Source of the DNA: Antedon bifida
Lineage: Eukaryota; Echinodermata; Crinoidea; Comatulida; Antedonidae
Assembly (NCBI GenBank): GCA_963402885.1
Contig: OY727097.1
Span: 24,421,401 to 24,485,400, forward strand
Reading direction: 5' to 3'
DNA: 64,000 nucleotides
This document shows, in pieces, positions 25,673-37,700 of the stretch. The notes beneath the pieces are model-generated. The model did no database searches, was not told the origin of the DNA, and saw nothing but the letters and a program-made list of their open reading frames with translations. Every line of letters begins with the position of its first letter. The first letter of the stretch is position 1. Both the position numbers and the translations under genes were made by a program.

Positions 25673-26953
25673 CGCGAAAAAAGGAAAGATATGATAAGGG
25701 CCGGTTCTCAATTTCAATTCAAGGAAGGTTGCCTAGTGTCTTCAAGTTCAATAAATATTTATTTTAAAATGGTCATTTTTTCCATTTTAGGGATCAAAAT
25801 TAGAAGTTAAACTTGTCTCACAATGACCCCCCAAAAATAAAAAAGAAGAGAAGAGAACATAACGGTACCATTAACCAGGGATTAACACAACACATAAAAT
25901 TAATTAAAAAGTATAATGCGCAACATATTTAGTAGTCATTTGTCTTTCCGATTAAAGAGTTGTAAATTCCTCTCAGCTCTCCAATTGATGATTTTTATGG
26001 ATGAAAAAAAAAGCAGAGTTGTTATAGCCTGATAAAAGCTAGCTTTGAATGAAAAGAGATAATTATTTTTAAAAGATGAATCACCCCCTCATTGTCCGGC
26101 ACATGCGATCATTCAGTCGTCGCCATCATTCGCCCCGTCGCGATATCTAATTCTGGGTTTTTACCTTGAATAGCAGAAATGAATACGATATAAAACGGAA
26201 TGACGGACATTACATTATAATTAAGAGGTAGTGATACTTTCTTTTGTTTTTATGATTTAAATCTAATTGGTAAACTAGTGACAAATATATTCTAAGAAAC
26301 AAATAAAACTCGTTTTCTTGACCTTCCCTTTTAAAGGGCTAGGCCTAGCTTGGCACCTGTCGTTGCGTCCGAACCGTGCTATAATCACATATTATGTGGT
26401 TATATACTGTACGATCCGTCATATACGTCCTACCAACCTAGGCCTAGGAAAATTATTCCTACTGGTGTAAAGGCTAAACGTGGGTGGGTACTAATATAAC
26501 CTGACTGAGATCGAATAAACTATTATTTACTAGCCTTTTAGGCTTATTACCCAGCTGCTAACTAACTTAATTGATAACTTGATTCTTAAAAGAAAAAAAA
26601 GGTCTAGGCCTAATAGGCCTACTTGTTATTTATTGATTGAGGCCCTCCTATTTATATTATTATAAGTGTAATAAGTATAACTTAGGTCTAAGAAAGTTAT
26701 TATAGCCTAGTTACCCACTACTGACATGCATTCTAGTAGATACTGGTTTATTCAATGCGTTTCTAATCGGTACAGTACAATAAAACATTTCTTAATGAAT
26801 GAATGAACGAATGAATGGTTGAACTGAAATGAATGACAGAGAATATTCCCCCTAGCTAGAATCTGTGCCAGCGGGATATAGTTTGATTTTATAATACTTT
26901 GGTTATTTATATTATTTTCTTTTTTAAAGATGTGTACTGGAAGATAGAGCAAC

Positions 26954-28760
26954 ATGAGTGTAGGCCTAATCCAGAGTAAGGCTATCTTGCATACGCAGCA
27001 ACGATTAGATTCAAAATGGTTGAAAACTGATATTCAGGTACTGTAGCCCTACATACCATATTTATTTTCAGAATAAAAATATAGTATAGTAAGTAAAGTA
27101 TTGTTCCACTAAAAAAGTAATTTTTTTTTTAAACATTATTTTTACCATTTTAATGTCACATAATAGTTATTCACTTTGACCAAACAATTAGATCTGAAAA
27201 CATTATTTACAAGAAAAAAACTGTAATTTATAGCCAAAAGTAGGCAATGCGTTTTTGATTAAATTATTAAATATTTTTATGAGTGAAAATTTAATCATTG
27301 TTGTTTGTTTTGTTAGATTCTTTCCATACATAAAGGGTCATTTTAAAGTTTCACACCTGTTCCGGCACGGTTCCGGTCCAGAGCTGGAAAAACCAATCAA
27401 AGGTCAATGTTTCGTTTTCACGCGGCTACGTGCATATCGACTTGCGCATAGCCGTGTGAAGCGTCGTGAAAACGAAACATTGATGTTCACTTCGTTGGAC
27501 CGGAACCATGCCGGAACAGGTGTGAAATACCCTAAAGTGATTGAATAACTTGATTTAAAACATGGCTTGTCCAAAGATTTTATTAATCTTCATTTCTAAC
27601 TATTGTTTTTGGGAAACAATACATCTTTAACATCTTTGTGTAAACACACAGAACTTGGCTTGGTTCCCACTCATCAGCCTATTGTTTCGTGATAGGCCAA
27701 TCACCATGCTGGTTTTGTTTGTGTTTTTCCTTTGGAAATTCTTTCTTCACTAAGCTTTATTTAGGTTTCAAATTATATATTTATTTAACAATTTTATTAT
27801 AGTATTTTCTTTATTTTCCATTCCACTATTTTCTCTCTACTTCAATGGCATTTTTCTTGGAACTCTGTTTTTTTTTGCATGTCACACTAAAATGTGGCGT
27901 TATTGCTTAATTAATATTTTAGGTCTTCAACCCTGTACAAGCTTTTAGCTTTTTGTTGTTGATCCTTTTCATCTTTTATGCATTTTATCATTGACATGTT
28001 TTATAATTATTTTTTTTTTTTTTGGATGAATAAAATAAAATGAAAACTAGCATTTTGGTCTTATCATTGATCAAGGGCTTCTCTTGTCCAGTACCCACAT
28101 TGACCAAAAGAAAGTCATGGGCCAATACGTCTGAGATACATACTAAATGCATGGGCTGCCATAAGAGTCAGCAGTGCTGATTTCAAACGCGTAACGGGAC
28201 CCCAGCTCCATATGCAGCACCTGATAATCTCCCATCCAAGCTCTAACCAGGCCCATGGTTGCTTAACTTCGTTGATCTGATGAGAACCATGTTTCAACGT
28301 GGTAAAGCCGTATATAGAGATATCATATAAATAATAATAATAATACAGGCCTTGTCTTTTGAAAATTATAGGTGTACTACAATTTGCACTCCTCAATACA
28401 TTCAGGGGGGCCGTAGTTGTGCTGTTTGTATTTTGGTGTGTAGAAGTTTACCAAATTTATTAAGTGTGTTGTAAATTGCACTCCTCAAGGGCGGTTTAGG
28501 AGTTTGTTAGGTGAGTGATCGCACTCGCTCGCCTTAAAAGACAAGGCCTGATAATACCTCTATGTTACTACAGTAGCCATCCACTTGCTCCTCCCACCTC
28601 TATAATACCTGATTTAATTATATACTTTCTTTAATTCCACAGCTTGTATTCTGTATTGATGGTTTAAGTCGACTATGGAATGAATTAGTGAAAGATGGAG
28701 AAGTGATCACTGATAATACAGAAGTAATATTAAACGCGACAGGGGTACCGTCTAAAAAAG
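26954..28760 (+). CDS. HERC2: HERC2 exons 1-2: N-terminal block
   Basis: Exon 1 (26954-27037) encodes [20 protein letters not shown] followed by KWLKTDIQ, with donor CAG/GTACTG. Exon 2 (28643-28760) encodes [20 protein letters not shown] and a polar tail, ending in phase 1. The joined text SKWLKTDIQ...GL..LWNE.VKDGE is the recognised HERC2 start, which supports this ATG over any further upstream. Exon 1 is too short and lacks enough context to be found by ORF length alone. Any 5' UTR exon is not visible. Confidence 0.9.
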
Positions 28761-31700
28761 GTATGTTAAAGAAATTGTTAGGATAAAGTTAATTTTGTTT
28801 TCAAAACAATTTCAAAATTCAAATAATACCCTTTTCACACCTGCAAAAAGTAACAACTTGTAACCAGGTTTGCATAAATGTGAAGACAATTTCAAGGAAA
28901 ATCTCCAGAGATTTCACAGGTCCGTTGGAAAACATGATGAGAGGCCTGTTTTGAGATGTTACTGCGTGCATGAATGTGACCAATTTGATAGTAATTAAAT
29001 ACTGTAGCTCGCAACTATGCTTTCTCTCAAGATTTCTCACTGTTCGCGTATGCGTGAATAAGTATGTAATAAATCCTGGTTACAACTTGTTACAAGTAAG
29101 TTACAATTTATGCAGATGTGAATTAGATAGAATTGGAAGTCTGTTTGTTATTCTTCTAAAAAAAGCTGTTTGGTAAAGAACAATAACAATGTCAAGAAGT
29201 TGACGCCCATCAAAGTTTATTACTTAGTGGTTTGATACAATACAATTTTTCAAATTTTCTATTTTTCATTGTGCAATGAAAGTGACAGGGAGACTAGGGG
29301 GGAAGGAAGACTAGTTTGTTTTTTTAAGAGAAAAATTTTTATTTAATTTTGGAAATGTTTATGTCTATTCCATCAAGTTAATATATATTGGCTAGAGGGC
29401 GGACTCTAATGTTATCGCCATTAGAAAAATAATTCTTCATGGATAGGGAACCAACAAGATGGCGGCTGCAATTTGATATGCAGTCATGCACTATTACACC
29501 TGTTTTACAAGGACAGTATGAATTTATCTTTAATTTTTATTATTAAATTATTAATTTCTGATAGGTGAAAGTGGAAAATACTACTGTGGTCTACGTTTAC
29601 TGCCTTGTAGCTGCTGCAATTCCATTTGCGGTCCAAACAATGGCTGTAACTGTCCTTTTTGTCAGGAACTCGATCAGGAAGAGAAAGAACGTAAAGAAGA
29701 ACAGAACAAGCTTCCATCACCCGCTGTGTCTTTTACAGAATCCTGGACATGGGGACGGCAACCAGGTAGGTGCACACAAAAACAGGAGTCTCATGGTTAA
29801 TGCCGCGCTAATGTTTCAGAATCATTAATTGGAGTTCTTGTTAAATACTGGGCGACCATATCTTTAAAAAGTTATATCTCGGATTCAATAACTCAAATTT
29901 AACTTTGTCTGGAAGTCAATGATTTTTTTGGGGTTTAAATTAAATTTTTTAACTTGTCTTTTTTTATAAGCGAAATATTTTAATGTCACATAATAGTTAT
30001 TCACTTTGACCAAAAACTGATTGAAGAAACAATTATTTACCTGAAAAAATGTAATTTAAAGCAAAAAATACTTGAATTGTATGTCAGACAATGGTTTTTG
30101 GTTAAAATTAAATGTTTCTTTTGTCTTTTTATACATATGCTTCTTTTTACAGAATTGAATAACTAAAAACTGCAAAATGGCCTATTTAAAGTCTGATTTT
30201 ATTTTTTATCTTCATTTTTCATGTTTTGGGGGGGGGGGGGGGAGACAATACATCTTTAATTAAATCTACAACTAGCCTATTCAAAGTTTGATTTTATTCA
30301 TCTTTATTTTTTCTTTGGGTGATCTGACAATACATACATCTTTATTGTTTAATACATTACTCATCCATTACTACCAGATCCTCAAAAACTAGTCTTTATT
30401 GTCTTTGTTTAGATTCAAGTCAGCTAAAAGAATGTTTATCATCATTATTATATGAGCAGCATCAGTTAGCGTGCCAAGCTGCCCTCACCACGATCTCTTC
30501 CATTCACTTACATCAACGCCTGATGGTTCTCAAGAGGTACTTCATCGCCCTCTCTCGACACAATCCAGACCAGATCACGGTTGCTGTGAACATGGTTCAG
30601 TCAACGACAACATCTAAGCACATTAAACTGTAAGTTGCCTTAAGCTCTGTCTACACTACAAAAAATATATGGTCACATCATATTTTTTTACATAAAGTTT
30701 GATAGTGTAGACAGAGCTTTATATAAATAAATAAAGCCCCAGTGGTCTAATGGCTAGGACATCTGCGTATTAAGCAGAAGGTTCAAGGTTCTAATCTCGG
30801 TTTGGGTGACTTTTTCTCATTCTCACAATTTCCCCATCTTATCGTTTCAAAATAAAAAAATGTACTTCTATATCTACAGTATAAAAAATTGATTATCCTC
30901 CTGTCAAAGTTGAATGACCTTTTATTAATTAATTTAGAGGGCTTCCGATTTACGACAACCTAGAGACAGGTCATTTTAATTAATTTTGCGCTTGTAAGGG
31001 AGTTGAGACATTCTTCCTTGCTCTAAACCTTATCACAATTTTGGTGGTGTTTAGGTCCAGACGACGACTGGCGACACATCAATGTATATGTTGTCGTTGT
31101 CGCAGATCAAAACCTCCCAGGCCTTGTCTATTTAACTGTGTGAGTGCATTCAGTCACCTAACAAACTCCTGAAGTGCCCTTGAGATGTGCCATTTACAGC
31201 ACACTTAAAATTAGTATCTACACACTAAAGCACAAACAGCACACAAACAAACTCCTAAAATGCCTTTGAAGTATGTCATTTACATGGCTTAAAATTAGTA
31301 AATCTTCACACCAAGATAAAAAAAAGCACACCTACAGCAGTCCTGAATGTGTTGAGGAGGGCAATTTGTAGCACATCTGCAATTGTCAAAAGACAAGGCC
31401 TAATCTCTTATTAAAATTAGGTAGTTATAGTAGTAAATGCTTATTTACTCTGTAAAAAAAAAATTACAGTTTAGAATAACACAGGAGTTTTTGGTTTTTA
31501 CATTTAGACCTAAAAAGATAACAGAGAAGGCCACCACTTCCCTGGCTAGAGTAGGAGCAAGGACAGCATTATCATTTGCTTTCGCCTTCTTGCGACGAGC
31601 ATGGAGATCAGGAGAGGATTCTGACCTATGCTCTGAGTTACTGCATGATGCTCTTGAGGCTCTGCAGTCTCTACCGGAAGCCACACTGTTTGATGATTCA

Positions 31701-34700
31701 TCTATGTCAAGTGTGTGGTCTGAGGTCGTGGAGAAGGCTACCGAATTCTTGAAAAGTGTTGTTGTTGGGTTAGTAACTTTATTGGTTTAATTTTTGGAAA
31801 AGCAGAGGTGGCATGCATAGATAGTGACATAAGTTTATTTTTTATATTTTTCGTCACTCCATTCGTACAGTCACAGTTAAGGAATTCAGAATGTCTTTCT
31901 TGCCATTTTTGTTGTTGATGCCATAATCAAAACAAACATTCAAATTTGTGAATGTTCTCATACCTCTTTATAATCAAGACATTGTTTAGCACAGATCCAA
32001 TATCTGTGTAAATACTGTGTCACTTATAACATATGTAACATAATATAGAAATGTCATTTACAAATGTAACAAAAAATACCAAATAAATCAGCTTTCGCTA
32101 TTCAAGTTTTGGCATCTAACATAACACAATTGTGATTGTAAAGTTAAATTAAATAAGTTTAAATATAATAAAGAAAATCATTTTGTTCTACTCTAGTAGA
32201 CAATTTTTAAAGTTTTAAATAGTTTCTTTATTGATACCAAAAATAACAAATTCAAAAGTATAACTTGGCTAAAATTGCCAATTACTAATTACTGCCTCAA
32301 ATAGGTGACATTTTATATAATTAGTGTCCTAATAGGTGGCAATTCTTGCGTAAACATACACATGCCGTGCCATACACACACAATGCAAGGATTTGAACTT
32401 TGAAGCCTGTTTTCCTGTCAATCGTTAAGTTACATTGAGTTGCGTTGAGTAAAATAACGATGATCGAGCCAGACCGCTTATATTTACACATCGTGATTGT
32501 TCATAGTTTCTTGGTTCTCTCGAGCGTTGCTGAGACACGCGGACGTGAAGTATTACGAAACCAAGGCTGGCCACAAGCAGCCGGGCCTGCATGAAAATTG
32601 AAAAAGTTACGGGATGCTGCAACCCAGCCTAGGACATGCTTTCGTTGATATCTTAATCCAGGCTTACACTAAAGACAAACATTAAATTTAATTGGTTTTT
32701 TAGACCCTAAAAGTGTACAAAAAAGGTGAAAAACATTGTTGTGTTGTAAAAATTCGAAAATTGTCAGTGCGTACCTATTTTTCACAAACTGCAAAATAAT
32801 TTGTGGACCATTTGATTGGTCAACTTTAACGATTGCAGATTTTAACGATTTTTAACATTGATTTTTACCCCCGATTTTAAACTCAACGCAATTTAACGAT
32901 CGACAGGAAAACAGGCTTAAGACACCTGGTATTTTAGGAAAACACCTCCACTAACATGTAAAATGAATTTCTTTCAGTGATCTGAACGCCTGTGCTAGTG
33001 CAAAAGGAAATGACATCATCCCAGTGTACGACCAACACATGGCGCTAGCCCTACTGCTAGAGCTAGCTATACAAAGAGGCACAATGACGCACCTTCTTGA
33101 TGCTGTCTTACTCCTTCTAAGGCTATGGGACAGCGGTGGCCAAGAGCCTGACAATAGAAGCAGTTCAAGGGGGACAACTGCACCTTTAGTACCCCTACTC
33201 AGACGGTTCCAGGCCATCCCAAGTCCTAAGAATAAATTAATTGATCTTGTCAAAGGAAATGTTGTAAGTAAAATAATATTGTTACTACCATTTTTGTTCC
33301 GTTTTTTCATATACATTCATTGTATTGTTTACCATTGATAGAAATTAATAAATGTAAATGTTGAATTATTAAATAATACATAAATTAAACAGAAACATGA
33401 TCAAAGCAATCTGTCCTGTAAATCAACATATGGCGTTATCTATCCAGTATCATAGGCAAATTTGGTAATACAGTGTCACATATGTATGTTAGATTAGGCT
33501 TATGGTCTATAATACAAGTGTCACATGTGATAAATATGTGAAATTTTCAGTATTTATTTTATGACCATGACAAGTACTACAGTCTTTGAGACATCCCTAT
33601 TTAAGGAACACCCTAACACGTGAACACCCTAACACGTGAACACTCTAACACGTGAACACTATGACCAACCCTTCATTAAGTGGAAAGAGGCACTATATGT
33701 CAACAGATGATTCTTGGTCCTTTCTCCATGACAGTTGTCACATAATTCTTTGTATTTTTTTTTATTGTATGTATATGTTTCATATGGACAGTTTGTCTGA
33801 AATAAAAGTGAATTGAATTTTTTTTGGGCCCTAAATGTATCCTTTAATAGAAGTTCTACTGTATATTCTGTGAATTTATTTTCAATTTAATTATTAGTTC
33901 ACAAGCAGAGGAATCGTTAGTCCAACGGAATGCTTTCTTCGGTACTTAACAATTCCAGATGATGATGATGCTTCCGTGGATCTACGCCAAGCTGCTGTCA
34001 TCATCATGTCACACCTTGACCGACTCTGTATGGCGTATGCACCACCACCACAAAACCAAGGGGTAAGGCTTGGAATAACATTCTCACAACCATTAGTACT
34101 GTAGTTGCAAATGCTTTAATCAACATACTTTAAGCTGTCTACACTATCAAACTAATTTGACAAAAAAAGTGTGAAGTGTGCCCAAATATGGTAGTGATAT
34201 GCCCAAATATGGTAGTGATATGACATCATCATGTCCATATATGGGCACCTCACATAAAGTGTAGACAGAGCTTTACAAACCCACCACTGTCATTGGTGAT
34301 TAAGCTTGTAAGAACATTCTATTGTTTTGTTGTTTTGTAGTCTAGTGAAAGTCTCAACTTTTCATCAACTTTGACCTAGTAAATATCTTTTTAAAGAATA
34401 CATTCTCTCTTAATGCTATTAAAAAATTTAATTTATTGTGTATATTTTACAATCACAATTTTGTTGCCTTTCTTCTTGTATGCAAGGCATAGAGGCATTT
34501 AAGCTGAGATAACGATCCTGCATTTTAAAATATAACTATAATAATAACATTTTTATCACTTATAATGTCAATTAATTGATTGATTGTCTATTGTAGACCC
34601 TTAGCCAAGCTGGTAACCAAGAAATATATGGCCTAGGAGCAGTGAAAGGGATAGGGCCATCTGATCAGCCTCAGCTGATGGAGAGTATTACAGACCTTGG

Positions 34701-37700
34701 AATCGTACAGATGCGCTGCACTGAACGAAGCCTACTTCTGCTCAGCAGAATTGGAAAAGTTTATGAACAAATACCAAATGAAGACACAAAAGTAAGTTTA
34801 CAAATGCAAAGTGTTAGTATAAAGCTCTATCTACACTATCAAACTAGTGTGTTGTACCCAAATATGGTAGTAATATGACATCATCATGACCTTCTATGGG
34901 CACATCAAATTTTGTTGTCACATAAAGTTTAATAGTGTAGACAGAGCTTTACAATCTAAAATACACTTTTCTGCTTTTTTAATTAATTTTATTGTATAAT
35001 TATTAATTTTTCGATTTGCTATGACCGAGAAACAAGTTAGGCCATGTCAATTGATATGTTGTCGGTCATCGTATGAACTTATAAACAATCATAACTGTGC
35101 GGAGGTACTGTAAATAGCGAGAAAAACACGGCCAACCTTCCCTGCATGCCCACAATAAATGGCCATGTCATATAAGGAGTAATACTACTGTTAATTGTTA
35201 TTGGTATAGAGTGAGCTGTGTCTGTATGGTAATTACACATTACTGTTTTCTCGATCAAATTAACCATCTCCTTCATTTTGTTCACAGACTGTACAGTTAG
35301 TGCAAGGATTAGAAGATGTATCTGTAACCCAGATAGCAGGTCATTCAGAAGGCCGCCACTATCTTGCATTGTCATCTGACGGCCTTGTGTACTCCTGGGG
35401 AAATGGAGATGGCGGGAGGCTGGGACATGGTAACGTGAAGTAAGTATTTTATCACACGAATGATAAGGAAACACCTTTACAATTTAAAAAGATTCCTTCC
35501 TCCTTTGGGACACCACTATTTAGGGAACACTTTTTTGTGAAACTATTAAACAGAAGCAATATGGACAACCCATATTCAGAGGGAACATTGTTGGGCCAAA
35601 GGTGTCCCCTTTAAAGAGGTTCTGCTCTATATTGTAGTTTTCATATTGGTTATACCAAGGCAATCTAACAGCAGGACACTGAGTTCGCCTTTTCAAGATA
35701 GGAACTCGTAACAGTCCTTTGATCTTATGTCTGGCTGCGACAAATACCAACAGTACTGTATTATGTACATATTCTCTGTGGCGCGGTGTCTGTTAAGGGG
35801 CGTGGAACTGATTGCTTCGCAGCCACAGATAAACCCTTTGATCTCGGGAGCTCAGCATACTGCTAAATTGCCTTGATTATACGATATTATACAAATTTAT
35901 CTCCCATAATTGAATTTACTTGTTTTTGTTTTATTTTGCTTTGTGTCTGACTTAAAAAAATAGAATGATTTTAATTGGTAAATAATATTTATTGCAATTT
36001 TCTATATTATATACTGCTTCTCTTTATAGCTCGTGTGAAAATCCTACATTGATTTCATCTCTACCAAACAAACAGTCAGGACGACAAGTAGTGCAGGTGG
36101 CTTGTGGAAGAAATTACAGTGCTGCTGTTACTGTGAATGGGGAGCTGTTTACCTGGGGTAGGGGAAACTTTGGTCGCCTTGGACATGGTGAGTAAACACT
36201 GTATACTTAAACAGCTTATTTTACAGCTGTGAGTGAGTGAGTGAGTGTGGCCGAGCAGTTAAGACAGTGGAACCGAAATCCATAGCCATAACATTGGCAA
36301 GGGTTCGAGGCTCACTCGCTCCATGGTTCTGGTGGTAGAACAAGTCTTCTCGCATAAGGACTATAAACCGTAGGTCCAGTGTACATCTGGCTCATGTGCA
36401 CTTTAAAGAACCTAGTACATCTTTCGAGACGAGTAGGGGGTTACCCCGGTGTACTAGTTCATTCATACACACACACTGTCGTGGACAGACGAATTGGCGC
36501 CGTAGTTGGCTGCCGATGTCACAATGGGACCCTTAGTGGAGCAGTAGCCTTCAACTATGAAGTTTGCTCCTTAAAATTGAAGAAGACATTAAAGGTTACA
36601 GAACTTGTCTTGCCCCCTTTGCACAGGAAATGTTTTCATATATATATAGGCCTCTGGCCCAGAATATGTACATAATTTGTCAATAAATAATGATGGCTTC
36701 TTTCAAAAGCATAATACAAATTATAAATCTACATACAAATTTAGATAATACATTAATATTTCACATGAGTAAACATAATTTATTAATAGACAGGCATGTA
36801 TAATAAAATTGTTTTCCGAATATAAAATATAATGAACAATTAACGGTTTGTGATTTATGATGTGTTAATTACTTCTCTTGTAGGTAATGATGATGAGCAG
36901 ACAACACCAATGGTTGTATCCAGTTTAAAAGGTCACACTGTGACCTACGTTGCCTGTGGTTCGCTGCTTGATTCACATACACTCATTGTAACAGACAAAG
37001 GTTTGTTCAGAGATAGGTATTTTATAGCGCTGCAGTTGAACCCAACAAAATGCCCTTTAATAGGCGTGTTTTCTCAAAAGTCATAGTGTTAAAACATATG
37101 TTTCCTCTTGTCATTTCACAAGAAAGTATCCCCTTAATAGAAGTGTTCTACTGTATTGTACCTGTGATTACTATGGCAATGTTTGTGGATTTATCAAATC
37201 CAGAAAGTGTCCAAATCCAAAACCATCCATTGTGAGCATGAATTATGATGAGTCACTCTCCAGTATGCAGACATTTGTAATAGACTTAAAAATAAGTCTT
37301 CAATAAATAAAGTGATTTATGTGTACATTGCATGCAGGCCACATTATGTGATGCACATAGTTGTTGAGCATAAATGTGTATAACAAACGATATTTGATAA
37401 TCCATTTTTTTGTTTTTTTTATTTGTATTATTTTTTCAGGAACGGTGTACTCGTGTGGTGATGGCGACTTTGGCAAGTTAGGTCATGGTAACAACGAAAG
37501 TTTAAAAGTTCCCAAAATTATTGATAAACTCATAGGTCACGAGGTCACTAAAGTCTTCTGCGGTCATCACTATTCAGCTGCTATTACAAAACCTGGCTAT
37601 GTATTTACATGGTAAGTTTTTGTATGATTTAAGCGTAATTTTCCTGTTGTGTATGTGCTATTAATTATCAATCCCTTCAAGGCCCAGCAAAGTGTCCCTT

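Larger units (their letters stand above)
24803..26953. promoter_or_regulatory. Bidirectional intergenic region between the kinase gene and HERC2
   Basis: The kinase (leftward) and HERC2 (rightward) are divergent, with 2151 bp between their start codons, so both promoters should lie here unless extra 5' UTR exons exist. A minus-strand TATATAAG at ~24957-24966 is a possible kinase TATA box ~155 nt before its ATG. No CpG island is apparent. A run of ~14 C lies at 25092, an inverted-repeat element at 25297-25672, and AT-rich sequence elsewhere. Short open frames here look random. Confidence 0.45.

Noticed and set aside
27255-27548. 97-codon plus-strand ORF
   Set aside because: It crosses a palindromic MITE and its AT-rich host repeat and has no conserved domain or splice support.
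28115-28396. Functional 5S rRNA gene
   Set aside because: The core resembles 5S but has many stem-breaking differences and an unrelated tail; called a 5S-derived SINE.
32425-32622. 65-codon minus-strand ORF
   Set aside because: It lies wholly inside an inverted-repeat element and has no domain.
36379-36675. 98-codon ORF, also seen as 118 codons at 49114-49470 minus
   Set aside because: The same peptide appears twice because both lie inside the young tRNA-Ser SINE; pol III SINEs do not code for protein.
37050-37235. Alternative HERC2 exon following exon 11
   Set aside because: The frame reads through intron and MITE sequence; exon 11 ends at 37000 in the phase that exon 12 needs.
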